Shown here in pieces: positions 46,051 to 55,101 of a stretch of DNA of 55,101 nucleotides. Position numbers and translations under genes: made by a program. The notes beneath the pieces were generated by a model. It was not told the DNA's origin. It was given only the letters and a program-made list of their open reading frames with translations, and did no database searches. Source of the DNA: Marinilactibacillus psychrotolerans (lineage in GTDB: Bacteria; Bacillota; Bacilli; Lactobacillales; Carnobacteriaceae_A); the NCBI RefSeq assembly GCF_900101525.1, contig NZ_FMZD01000004.1, forward strand, positions 1-55,101. The letters run 5' to 3'. Each line of letters opens with the position of its first letter. Positions within the stretch are counted from its first letter, which is position 1.

Positions 46051-47586
46051 ATGAGTAAAGCACCTGTAGCGATTATCATCTTAGACGGATTCGGATGGAG
46101 ACCTGATCAATACGGAAATGCAGTAGAACAAGCCAATAAACCAAATTTTGACCGTTTCTGGAAGACGTATCCTCATGCAACTTTACAAGCTTCCGGTTTA
46201 CCTGTAGGACTGCCTGAAGGTCAAATGGGCAATTCTGAAGTTGGGCATACAAATATTGGCGCAGGGCGTATTGTCTATCAAAGTATCACTCGTATAGACA
46301 AAGCGATTGAAGATAAAGAATTACAGACAAATACTGCCTTAAACGGCGCCTTCGATCATGTAAAAGAAAATGATTCAGCCTTACACTTCTTTGGATTAAT
46401 CTCTGATGGTGGCGTGCATAGTCATTCTCGTCATTTAACTTCTCTATTAAAAATAGCAAAAGAAAAGGGCATCAGCAAAGTTTATGTTCATGCATTTACT
46501 GATGGACGAGACGTTGCCCCTGATTCAGGAGCTGGATTTATTCAAGACTTGCAAAATGTTATGTCTGAACAAGGTGTGGGGGCAATTGCTTCTATATCTG
46601 GACGATTTTATGCAATGGACCGCGATAACCGTTGGCCACGTATTCAAAAAGCATACGACGCTATTTTTAATGGCGAAGGTGTGAAAGCAACTGATCCAGT
46701 AGAAGCTGTTAAGTCAAGCTACAAAAATGAGAAAATGGATGAATTCATTGTTCCTACTGTTATTGAAAAAGATGGTAAACCAGTTGGAACCGTTCAAGAT
46801 AATGATGCAATCGTGTTCTTCAACTTCCGTCCTGACCGTGCAAGCGAACTTTCTCGTGCGATAACTGAACCAGACTTTGATGAGTTTGAGCGTAAAAACA
46901 CACCAAAAAACATCAAATTTGTTACGATGACACAATATACTGCGGATATGAAAGCAGATGTTATGTTCCCTCCAGTTCATTTGAAAAATGTTATTGGAGA
47001 AGTACTATCTGATCATGGATTAACTCAATTACGCATTGCTGAAACTGAAAAATATCCACACGTTACTTTCTTTATGAATGGTGGGACAAATGATGAGTTT
47101 CCTGGAGAAAATCGTATTTTAATACCTTCTCCAAAAGTTGAAACGTATGATTTGAAACCAGAAATGAGTGCTTATGAAGTAACAGATGCATTGGTTGAAG
47201 ATATTCAAAATGATAAACATGATGCCATCATCTTGAACTTTGCAAATCCGGATATGGTAGGCCACTCTGGTATGCTAGAACCAACAATCAAAGCGATTGA
47301 AGCAGTTGATGAAAATCTGGGTAGAGTCGTTGATTTGATCCTTGAAAAAGGTGGATCAGCTATTATCTTTGCGGATCATGGAAATGCAGATACTGAATTG
47401 ACACCAGAAGGTAAACCACACACAGCTCACACAACTGTTCCTGTACCGGTAATCGTTACTAAACACAATATTCATTTACGTGAAGATGGTAAATTAGCTG
47501 ACGTATCACCGACAATGCTTGAACTGTTGAATATTGAGAAACCTAAAGAGATGACTGGAGAAAGTCTGATCATTCAAGATAGATAA
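46051..47586 (+). CDS. gpmI: 2,3-bisphosphoglycerate-independent phosphoglycerate mutase
   Basis: Manganese-dependent mutase of 511 aa, converting 3- to 2-phosphoglycerate. The catalytic serine lies in [17 protein letters not shown] near residue 62, metal-binding segments are ILDGFGW at the start and FADHGNAD and [10 protein letters not shown] near the end. Full family length. Two bases separate it from tpiA, and 86 bases from eno. Confidence 0.96.
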   Translation: MSKAPVAIIILDGFGWRPDQYGNAVEQANKPNFDRFWKTYPHATLQASGLPVGLPEGQMGNSEVGHTNIGAGRIVYQSITRIDKAIEDKELQTNTALNGAFDHVKENDSALHFFGLISDGGVHSHSRHLTSLLKIAKEKGISKVYVHAFTDGRDVAPDSGAGFIQDLQNVMSEQGVGAIASISGRFYAMDRDNRWPRIQKAYDAIFNGEGVKATDPVEAVKSSYKNEKMDEFIVPTVIEKDGKPVGTVQDNDAIVFFNFRPDRASELSRAITEPDFDEFERKNTPKNIKFVTMTQYTADMKADVMFPPVHLKNVIGEVLSDHGLTQLRIAETEKYPHVTFFMNGGTNDEFPGENRILIPSPKVETYDLKPEMSAYEVTDALVEDIQNDKHDAIILNFANPDMVGHSGMLEPTIKAIEAVDENLGRVVDLILEKGGSAIIFADHGNADTELTPEGKPHTAHTTVPVPVIVTKHNIHLREDGKLADVSPTMLELLNIEKPKEMTGESLIIQDR

Positions 47587-47612
47587 TTACCAATGCAACA
47601 CTTATGATGTAT

Positions 47613-47639
47613 TTGACCACTTAAAAAAGTGAGTATAAA
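47613..47639 (+). promoter_or_regulatory. possible internal promoter for eno
   Basis: TTGACC (47613-47618), a 15-base spacer and TATAAA (47634-47639), 34 bases before the gene. The spacer is short. Confidence 0.35.
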
Positions 47640-47672
47640 TAAAAAAACAAAACTAAAAGGAGATAATTATAA

Positions 47673-48974
<1,302 letters not shown>

Positions 48975-49041
48975 TTTAATCTTAATTTAAAGATTAAATC
49001 AGTTTAGTATTACTGGTTGAACCTGTAATTACTCAGACTTT

Positions 49042-49086
49042 AACCCCTTAATCTACGTTTTCTATAGTAGATTAAGGGGTTTTTTT
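49042..49086 (+). terminator. terminator of the glycolytic cluster
   Basis: A perfect 15-bp stem (AACCCCTTAATCTAC with GTAGATTAAGGGGTT) and a ten-base loop, followed by T-rich sequence. Confidence 0.95.
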
Positions 49087-49189
49087 GTTAAACTGTAAAA
49101 CGATAACTATAAAAATCAGGTGCAATCGTTTAAAGATTACTATAAAATGAGAGGGAAATCATATTGGGCTGAAGGTGGAAGGAAATAGA

Positions 49190-50701
49190 ATGATAAATAA
49201 AAAGGCACAAAGGTACATAATGATCCATATTTTATTGATGGGGTGCATATTAGGGGCAGCTTCTGGTATAGGCAATCTATTTATTGAACTAGGATTTCCT
49301 GAAACAAATGTGGTTATTATTTATTTATTGGCGGTACTGCTCATTTCAAGGTTTACTTCGGGATATGTCTATGGAATCCTGGCAAGTCTGATAGCGACTA
49401 TTTTATTTAATTATTTGTTTACAAGTCCCTATTATACGTTAACAGTGGATAATCCGAGTTATCTATTAACTTTTATCATTATGACGACTGCAGCAATTAT
49501 TACGAGTACATTAACTTCTAGGATCCAACTCAATACACTAAAAGCACAAGAAAAAGAAAACGAAACAAAGACTTTATATAATTTAACAAGCCGCTTAACC
49601 GATACACTTGAAATTAAAGAAGTTGCCAGCATCGCAATTCAATCAATAAGTCAGGTGTTGAATACAAATGTCGGCTGCTTATATTTTAATGAAAATGGGA
49701 ATCCCAGTGATTTCTTTTTACAGCAAAAATCGCCAACTCAACAAACTACTGAATATATTACGGATGAAAATAATATAAAAGAAAAAGTTCAAGGAACAAG
49801 GCGAGGGTTTTACATTGATGCGAATTATTACTATTGGATTATTTATGGACAAGAGAATGTATTAGGATTAATCCGAATCTCAACAGAAGTTGCCGAGCAG
49901 ATTACGGATGCCCAAAAAAGAACTTTACTATCAATGATTGAGAATACTGCATTAGCGATGGACAGGATTTATTTATCCAAGCAAAGGGCAAGATCAAATG
50001 AAGAAACGACCCAAGAACGGCAGAAAGGGGATTTGCTGAGAGGGATCTCTCATGATTTGAGAACACCTCTTTCTGGAATCATAGCAACTGCTGAGATGTT
50101 ATTAAGTATGACGGATGATAAAGATGTGAGATATTTAATGATCAAAGACATTCAAGAAGATACGGTTTGGCTGCATTCCCTAGTCGAGAATGTCTTGAGT
50201 TTAACAAGACTACAAAATGGAAAGCTTTCTCTGGATAAGAAATCAGAAGCTTTAGAAGAAATAATCGATGAGTCGATTCGTTTTGTAACGAAAAGGTTTC
50301 ATGGATATACTATTTCAGTAGAAATGCCCCAAGAAATGGTATTAGTACCAGTAGATTCAAAATTAATTCTACAAGTATTTATTAATTTACTAGAAAATGC
50401 CATTAAACATTCTGTAAAGGAAAGAGAAATTCGAATAATCGTTGAAAAGGATTTGAAGCAAAATAAAATTCAAGTTACGATTGCAGATAAAGGTGAAGGG
50501 ATTATTGAAGCAGAGCTACCTAATATTTTTGAACCTTTTTATACTTCTAGGGCAAAACATGTCGATTCAAAAAACAGGGTTGGTTTAGGTTTGACAATTT
50601 GTGAAACAGCTATACTAGCGCACGGTGGTACAATAACTGCTCAAAACCGCAAAGATGTCTCTGGAGCAGAATTTATATTTACTTTGCCATTAAAGGGGTA
50701 A
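49190..50701 (+). CDS. KdpD-like sensor histidine kinase without the KdpD/Usp part
   Basis: Kinase of 503 aa equal to the C-terminal half of KdpD. It has four close membrane helices of the DUF4118 type (residues about 12-110, with FNYLFTSPYYTL), a GAF-like domain, H-box with His288 in ISHDLRTPLSGI, N-box LLENAIKHS and G boxes DKGEG and GLGLTICE. The N-terminal KdpD and Usp domains of full KdpD (about 900 aa) are absent. TGGAAGGA precedes ATG 49190. It lies four bases before a KdpE-like gene and upstream of Trk potassium genes, so it probably senses potassium or turgor. Confidence 0.9.
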   Translation: MINKKAQRYIMIHILLMGCILGAASGIGNLFIELGFPETNVVIIYLLAVLLISRFTSGYVYGILASLIATILFNYLFTSPYYTLTVDNPSYLLTFIIMTTAAIITSTLTSRIQLNTLKAQEKENETKTLYNLTSRLTDTLEIKEVASIAIQSISQVLNTNVGCLYFNENGNPSDFFLQQKSPTQQTTEYITDENNIKEKVQGTRRGFYIDANYYYWIIYGQENVLGLIRISTEVAEQITDAQKRTLLSMIENTALAMDRIYLSKQRARSNEETTQERQKGDLLRGISHDLRTPLSGIIATAEMLLSMTDDKDVRYLMIKDIQEDTVWLHSLVENVLSLTRLQNGKLSLDKKSEALEEIIDESIRFVTKRFHGYTISVEMPQEMVLVPVDSKLILQVFINLLENAIKHSVKEREIRIIVEKDLKQNKIQVTIADKGEGIIEAELPNIFEPFYTSRAKHVDSKNRVGLGLTICETAILAHGGTITAQNRKDVSGAEFIFTLPLKG

Positions 50702-50705
50702 TGAA

Positions 50706-51404
50706 ATGGGTCAATTGCACGAAAAGATATTAATTGTAGAAGATGATATACAAATAAGAAAGTTTTTAAGTTATATATTGGAGAATGAATCCTTTGAGTA
50801 TAAAACGGCTAGTTCAGGTAAAGAAGCTATGAATAGCTTAATTTCTGAAAGTATCGATATGGTTATTTTAGACCTGGGGTTACCAGATATTGATGGTCTT
50901 GAGATCATTAAAAAAGTACGTGAATGGTCTGAAGTCCCTATTATCGTAGTCTCTGCAAGAGATCAAGATCAGGAAAAGGCTCAAGCTTTAGATGTTGGTG
51001 CAGATGATTATTTGACCAAACCTTTTTCAGCAACAGAACTATTAGCCCGTATTCGAGTGGGATTTAGACATTATTATCGCATGAGTTCGACAAAAACACA
51101 ATCAGAAATAGAAGTAGGCCATCTGAAAATAAATTTCGATAAAAGGATAGTTTGCTTAAAGGAAGAGCCTATTCATATTACGCCTATGGAATATAACCTA
51201 TTGGCACTATTTTTCAAGAATATTGGAAAAGTATTAACAACTAAATTTATCTTAAAGGAAATCTGGGGAACAGCTTATGGAGAGGACACCCAAGCGTTAA
51301 GGACAATGATGGCGGGCCTGCGAAGAAAGATTGAAGCAAATCCTGCTCAACCACAATATATTATCACAGAAATTGGTGTCGGCTATAGAATGATTGAACA
51401 ATAG
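50706..51404 (+). CDS. KdpE-like response regulator
   Basis: OmpR-family regulator of 232 aa resembling KdpE. Receiver with VEDD, Asp56 in VILDLGLPDIDG and Lys in YLTKPFS; C-terminal winged helix with ALRTMMAGLRRKIEANPAQPQYIITEIGVGYRM, in which the LR-x-LR-KIE-PxxPxYIxTExGVGYR pattern is typical of KdpE. It is followed by a terminator and then the trk operon, whose upstream 11-bp direct repeats are a likely target. No kdpFABC genes are in the window. Confidence 0.9.
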   Translation: MGQLHEKILIVEDDIQIRKFLSYILENESFEYKTASSGKEAMNSLISESIDMVILDLGLPDIDGLEIIKKVREWSEVPIIVVSARDQDQEKAQALDVGADDYLTKPFSATELLARIRVGFRHYYRMSSTKTQSEIEVGHLKINFDKRIVCLKEEPIHITPMEYNLLALFFKNIGKVLTTKFILKEIWGTAYGEDTQALRTMMAGLRRKIEANPAQPQYIITEIGVGYRMIEQ

Positions 51405-51420
51405 AATAGAATAGAAAAAC

Positions 51421-51447
51421 GATCTGCTTTCGGGCAGGTCTTTTTTT
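51421..51447 (+). terminator. terminator after the kdpE-like gene
   Basis: GATCTGC and GCAGGTC (one wobble pair) with a six-base TTTCGG loop, followed by seven T. Confidence 0.85.
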
Positions 51448-51482
51448 ATGCAAACTCACAAAAAGCTAACGAGTATAGCAGC

Positions 51483-51504
51483 ATCCTCACACTATCCTCA
51501 CACC
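51483..51504 (+). promoter_or_regulatory. 11-bp direct repeat before the trk operon, candidate KdpE-type site
   Basis: ATCCTCACACT and ATCCTCACACC are adjacent and nearly identical. They end eight bases before TAAAAT (51513-51518) and cover the -35 position. Tandem 11-base half-sites are the norm for OmpR-family activators. Confidence 0.55.
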
Positions 51505-51559
51505 TAAGCAGTTAAAATTTAGTTATAGAAAAGTTGTAGAACAATTGGAGGGTCAAGAA

Positions 51560-51892
51560 ATGGAAAAATTGATTTCTATAAAAGACAGGCTTTTACTAGA
51601 TGATTTAAGTAGAGAAGTAAAAGAAAGCATAGATATGCATCAGTTTGGTAAAGCAGAAGAACTAATCAGACAAGCACTTAAAGATTTTCCACATGCGCCA
51701 CATCCCCATAATCTATACGGGATTCTCTTAGAGAAAAAAGGCCATAAGCATGGAGCTATGAGCCATTATCGAGCTGGTAATGCACTTGAGCCTACCTTTA
51801 AGCCAGTACGGTATAATCTTTACCGTTATGGTGAATTTAATGCAAAAAAAAGACCCGCTTACTTCGAAGACGACTGTAAGGAATTAGACTAA
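51560..51892 (+). CDS. TPR-like small protein heading the trk operon
   Basis: Helical protein of 110 aa with a tetratricopeptide-like layout: HQFGKAEELIRQALKDFPHAPHPHNLYGILLEKKGHKHGAMSHYRAGNALEPTFKPVRYNL contains about two TPR units. It has no membrane segment or signal peptide. GGAGGG precedes ATG 51560; a TTG at 51545 overlaps that site. It lies 19 bases before the first trkA-like gene, so it is likely co-expressed and could be an adaptor for the potassium system. I do not know a characterised homologue. Confidence 0.72.
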   Translation: MEKLISIKDRLLLDDLSREVKESIDMHQFGKAEELIRQALKDFPHAPHPHNLYGILLEKKGHKHGAMSHYRAGNALEPTFKPVRYNLYRYGEFNAKKRPAYFEDDCKELD

Positions 51893-51911
51893 TTAAATTA
51901 GGAGAATGATG

Positions 51912-52367
51912 ATGAAACTATTTAATGCAGAACAAAAAATGGATCGGTTAAATTTAATTATTGGATCAGGGCGTTTGGGCGCAAGCTTAGCAAATGATCT
52001 TTCTGACCAAGGAGAAAACGTTGTGGTTATTGATAAAGGTAAATCTGCTTTTAGAAAATTAGCTCCTTCTTTTGGGGGGATGACGATTACAGGAGATGCA
52101 ACGAATTTGGCGGTATTAAAAGAAGCACAAATAGAAAAGGCTTCTGTTGTGATTGTTGTAACAGATGCAGATACGATCAATATTATGATTTCACAGATGG
52201 CAAAAGAAATTTTTAAAAAAGAAAACGTGATTTCCAGATTATATGATCCGGAGAGAAAAGCGGTATATGATGGATATGATATTCAGCTTGTGTATCCCGC
52301 AATCCTGTCCGTCAATGAAATCAATCGTCTATTAACTGAACAACAGAGTAGGAGAGGAGAAGGCTAA
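51912..52367 (+). CDS. TrkA-N (RCK) protein lacking the C-terminal RCK domain
   Basis: Short TrkA-like protein of 151 aa, made of one Rossmann (RCK-N) domain. The nucleotide-binding glycine motif LIIGSGRLGASLAND is intact, with the acidic residue at the end of strand two (VVVIDKG), TGDAT and VIVVTDADTINIM. There is no TrkA-C domain after residue about 145. ATG 51912 has the best spacing to TTAGGAG among three ATG codons in a row. Its stop overlaps the start of the second trkA-like gene by one base, so the two are made together and probably assemble in one gating ring. Confidence 0.85.
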   Translation: MKLFNAEQKMDRLNLIIGSGRLGASLANDLSDQGENVVVIDKGKSAFRKLAPSFGGMTITGDATNLAVLKEAQIEKASVVIVVTDADTINIMISQMAKEIFKKENVISRLYDPERKAVYDGYDIQLVYPAILSVNEINRLLTEQQSRRGEG

Positions 52368-53032
52368 TGAAAAAGCATATATTGCTAGTTGGCGGGTATA
52401 ATAAAACAATCTCTATGAGTCAATCATTATTAAAAAAAGGATATGAAGTAACGGTAATCAATAGCAACTACGATCATTGTCAAAAAATGGCAGAAATTCC
52501 TAAATTGAATGTTATTTTTGGCGATGGAACAAAGCCCTTTGTTTTACAAGAAGCTCAAATACAAACAGTCGATATTGCGATTGCTTTAACTCAGAAAGAT
52601 GAAACCAATCTTGTGATCTGTGAACTCTGCAAAAAGAAATTTGAAGTCTATAAAACGGTCTCTTTAATTGATGATCCTAAGAAAATAAAATTCTTTTATG
52701 CAATGGGGGTTGATTCGGTTGTTTCAGCGATCAATGCCATCACTAATATTGTCGAGCAACAAGCTTTGATTGATGAGATTACAACAGTTATCCCAGTAGG
52801 AGAAGGGCGCATAACCATTGCCGAAGTCAAAATCCCCATGAAAGCTAAAACAGTAGGGAAGAAGTTATGGGAGATTGATTTGCCTAAAGAAGTGATTATC
52901 GGCTGTATATTAAGAGATGAAGAAAGCATGGTACCCAGAGGAGATACTAGAATTCAAGCCGGTGATGAATTGATTTTAATCTCATCCGATAAAAAGGAAA
53001 AAGCAATTAAAGAACTAACAGGAGAGATTTGA
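52367..53032 (+). CDS. TrkA-like protein with degenerate nucleotide site and TrkA-C domain
   Basis: TrkA-like protein of 221 aa with an RCK-N domain (residues 1-135) and a TrkA-C domain (about 140-220; ITIAEVKIPMKAKTVGKKLWEIDLP, RIQAGDELILIS). The usual GxGxxG of the first loop reads VGGYNKTISMSQ, so NAD/nucleotide binding is probably lost or altered, while FGDGT and IALTQKDETNLV remain. With the preceding protein it complements an otherwise incomplete unit. TrkH follows two bases after the stop. Confidence 0.85.
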   Translation: MKKHILLVGGYNKTISMSQSLLKKGYEVTVINSNYDHCQKMAEIPKLNVIFGDGTKPFVLQEAQIQTVDIAIALTQKDETNLVICELCKKKFEVYKTVSLIDDPKKIKFFYAMGVDSVVSAINAITNIVEQQALIDEITTVIPVGEGRITIAEVKIPMKAKTVGKKLWEIDLPKEVIIGCILRDEESMVPRGDTRIQAGDELILISSDKKEKAIKELTGEI

Positions 53033-53033
53033 T

Positions 53034-54506
53034 ATGAACTTTAAATTTAAAGAGTTAAATAACATTGGAAAGTTAATGATAATTATTGGAACATTAACAT
53101 TGGTTCCTTTGGGGATGATTCCTTTTTACCCTCAAGACAGTGTTTATAGTATGTCTTTTATTATTCCATCCCTTTTCTCTATCTTAGGAGGATTGGTTGT
53201 TGGGAAAAAGTTTAAGTCTCAGAGTACAGAAATAGATTTTCAGTATATGAATCAAACGGGAAGTCTAATTGTTCTTTTTGCGTGGTTCTATGGCTTCTTC
53301 ATGGGTGCTTTTCCTTTTTACTTGTCCAATCAGCTAACGTTTATTCAGTCTTTATATGAAGCAGTCAGCGGCTGGACAACTACAGGATTATCTGTAATGG
53401 ATGTCAGTGTCACTCCTCCAATTTTTCTATTTTACAGGAGTTTTATGCAATTTTGTGGAGGGTTAGGATTCATGATGATGATGATTATGTTGATACAAGG
53501 AAAAGAATCAATGAGCCTTTATAATGCAGAAGGGCATACAGATCGTTTGATGCCAAATATAAAAAATACAGCACAAGTCATTTTTAAGATGTACAGTTTC
53601 TTTTTAGCAATAGGAACGATGGTTTATATACTTTTCGGAATGCCTATTCTGGATAGTCTCTTACACGCAATGTCCGCGCTCTCTACAGGTGGATTTTCAA
53701 CAGAAGTAAATAGTATCGGAGCCTATGAAAGCTTAAAAATAGAAGCTGTAACGATTATGTTAATGGTAATTGGAACGACTAACTTTGCTGTACTATTGTT
53801 ACTAGCTAGAAGAAAATTCAGTCAGCTCATCAAGGTAAGTGAATTAAGATTTTTTGGACTGATTCTATTGGTATTTTTACCATTACTATCCTTTTCTATA
53901 TTTTCTGAAATGTATATGGGATTAGGGGAAAGTTTCAGACATGCTTTGTTTAATATTGTTTCAGCTCTATCTACGACTGGATATTCGACAACGACGTATG
54001 ATACTTGGCCTGCTGCTGGTATTGGTATCATGATCATAATGATGGTTATAGGTGGAGGATTAGGATCAACTGCTGGAGGGTTGAAACTGACTAGGGTTTA
54101 TCTAATGTTAAGGATTTTAGGTCTTAATATCAAAAAAAGAGTTTCTTCCACTAGAAGAGTTAATACTGCCTATTATCAGACAGCCCAAGGGAAACAAGAA
54201 ATTGATACTTCCTTAATGACAGATACTATCGGGTTTATTACTTTTTATATATTAATTTTATTAACTGGAGGAATCCTAATTACGTGGACGTCTGGTGCAA
54301 CATTGACAGAAGCCATGTTTGAGTTTGCCTCATCTTTAGGAACAGTCGGATTATCTATTGGACTTACAGGTCCTAGTACAGATTATGGTACCTTAATTAT
54401 TCAAATGTTCGGAATGATTTTAGGCAGATTAGAAATCTTTATCATACTGGTTGGTGCCTATTCAGGGATGTATTCTTTAAAACATAAATTTAGAAAGACA
54501 GCATAA
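53034..54506 (+). CDS. Trk-type potassium transporter, membrane subunit
   Basis: TrkH/KtrB-family potassium channel-like transporter of 490 aa with about ten helices in four repeated membrane-pore-membrane units. The pore-loop filter segments are SGWTTTGLSV, SALSTGGFST, SALSTTGYST and SLGTVGLSIGL, each with the filter glycine. The length and the TrkA partners favour TrkH over KtrB. It ends the operon. Regulation by the KdpDE-like pair upstream is inferred from position and the direct repeat at 51483. Confidence 0.93.
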   Translation: MNFKFKELNNIGKLMIIIGTLTLVPLGMIPFYPQDSVYSMSFIIPSLFSILGGLVVGKKFKSQSTEIDFQYMNQTGSLIVLFAWFYGFFMGAFPFYLSNQLTFIQSLYEAVSGWTTTGLSVMDVSVTPPIFLFYRSFMQFCGGLGFMMMMIMLIQGKESMSLYNAEGHTDRLMPNIKNTAQVIFKMYSFFLAIGTMVYILFGMPILDSLLHAMSALSTGGFSTEVNSIGAYESLKIEAVTIMLMVIGTTNFAVLLLLARRKFSQLIKVSELRFFGLILLVFLPLLSFSIFSEMYMGLGESFRHALFNIVSALSTTGYSTTTYDTWPAAGIGIMIIMMVIGGGLGSTAGGLKLTRVYLMLRILGLNIKKRVSSTRRVNTAYYQTAQGKQEIDTSLMTDTIGFITFYILILLTGGILITWTSGATLTEAMFEFASSLGTVGLSIGLTGPSTDYGTLIIQMFGMILGRLEIFIILVGAYSGMYSLKHKFRKTA

Positions 54507-54521
54507 AATACTTTTCAAATC

Positions 54522-54571
54522 AAAGACTTCTTACCATCAGATACCTACATTGATGATAAGAAGTCTTTTGT
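54522..54571. terminator. terminator between trkH and the converging cation transporter gene
   Basis: An 18-bp stem with one mismatch (54522-54539 with 54551-54568) and an 11-base loop, flanked by A- and T-runs, usable in both directions. Confidence 0.85.
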
Positions 54572-54579
54572 ACTATACT

Positions 54580-55101
54580 CTAATTATGTTTTCGTAAATC
54601 TTTTTTTTCTGTAACAAGTTCAATCGTTGAATGGGTTACATTATAACCTTCTAACTGTTCGCGTACCTGGGCTTTAATTTTTGATGCATCTTTCATATGT
54701 TCAGAAGAAACGAGTAAAGTGACTGAAAAAGCATTCTCTTGACCATCAATAGACCAGAAATGAAAGTGAGAAAAATCATCAATCTCTTCGATTGTCAGGA
54801 TATTGCTTTCGAGTTCATTCAAATCTACGCCTTCCGGCACACTTTCAAGAAAGATCGTTAAAGTATGATAAAATTTCGGAACAGCTTGTACAAAAATATA
54901 AAGCGCAATACCAATGGATAGCATAGGATCTAATATATATAAATTTGAAAACTGCATAATAATACTGACGACAAGAACACCTATCCATCCAAGAACATCT
55001 TCTAACATATGCAAATTCAAAAAGCTTTCATTTTCAGATTTTCCTTTGCTCATAAGCCAAGCAGCATAACCATTAACTACAATTGCAAAAATCGAAATCC
55101 A
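54580..55101 (-). CDS. cation diffusion facilitator, C-terminal part
   Basis: The gene enters from the right edge on the minus strand; at least 173 codons are in the window. It continues upstream of an internal ATG at 55053 in frame (ISIFAIVVNGYAAWL). The membrane helix with HMLEDVLGWIGVLVVS carries the His and Asp of the metal site in the fifth helix. After a last helix, VPEGVDLNELESNILTIEEIDDFSHFHFWSIDGQENAFSVTLLV is the cytoplasmic ferredoxin-like domain. It exports a divalent metal such as zinc or cadmium; which metal is unclear. The start and the first helices are outside the window. Confidence 0.85.
   Translation of the reverse strand, partial: WISIFAIVVNGYAAWLMSKGKSENESFLNLHMLEDVLGWIGVLVVSIIMQFSNLYILDPMLSIGIALYIFVQAVPKFYHTLTIFLESVPEGVDLNELESNILTIEEIDDFSHFHFWSIDGQENAFSVTLLVSSEHMKDASKIKAQVREQLEGYNVTHSTIELVTEKKDLRKHN

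Noticed and set aside
49190-51404. Two-component genes as part of a kdpFABC locus
   Set aside because: No KdpA, KdpB or KdpC coding sequence is present on either side; the downstream genes are Trk components.

Overview
The window reads as the chromosome of a low-GC Gram-positive bacterium of the order Lactobacillales. The evidence is A+T-rich codon use, strong AGGAGG-type ribosome binding sites, a CtsR box before clpP, catabolite-repression-like sites, many PTS operons with PRD regulators, and a cggR-gap-gap-pgk-tpiA-gpmI-eno glycolytic cluster. A Carnobacteriaceae-like genus is my best guess, but this is inference from gene content and no marker gene such as 16S rRNA is present.

Layout. 1-335: end of an IS30-type transposase. 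569-7360: a phospho-beta-glucosidase, a GFA-fold protein/amidase/DUF2200 cluster, an Rrf2 regulator with a thioredoxin-reductase-like flavoprotein and a methyltransferase, and a TraX-like membrane protein. 7730-9127: an aberrant MurE-like ligase. 9360-15035: a complete ribose operon (rbsRKDACB) with its own operator and terminator. 15264-21354: a PRD regulator, KDPG/KDPGal-type aldolase, galactitol-type PTS IIA/IIB/IIC and a DgoD-type dehydratase, probably a sugar-acid route. 21875-25521: an RpiR regulator with a malX/malY-like pair. 25743-31997: a second PRD regulator and galactitol-type PTS, followed by a class II aldolase, an archaeal-type triose-phosphate-isomerase-like protein and a YjbQ protein.

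32076-37118: a HAD phosphatase, and an ABC exporter-like gene divergent from a response regulator/histidine kinase pair. 37119-37872 is a scar holding a decayed integrase end and another gene tail. 37873-40277: nucleoside deoxyribosyltransferase, a small membrane protein, clpP under CtsR, and a DsbA-like protein. 40540-48974: the glycolytic cluster with two different tandem GAPDH genes. 49190-54506: a KdpD/KdpE-like two-component system followed by a TPR protein, two short TrkA-like proteins and TrkH. The window ends inside a cation diffusion facilitator gene.

How it fits together: most of the window gathers sugars (ribose by ABC transport, at least three others by PTS), cleaves them by aldolases and feeds triose phosphates into the nearby lower glycolysis genes. 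No single gene is wholly unknown. The most promising novelty is in combinations: a kinase-less sugar-acid PTS route, a PTS-aldolase-TIM-YjbQ operon without a dehydrogenase or kinase, a Kdp-type two-component system next to a split Trk potassium system, and a Mur ligase paralogue without the usual C-terminal signature motifs.
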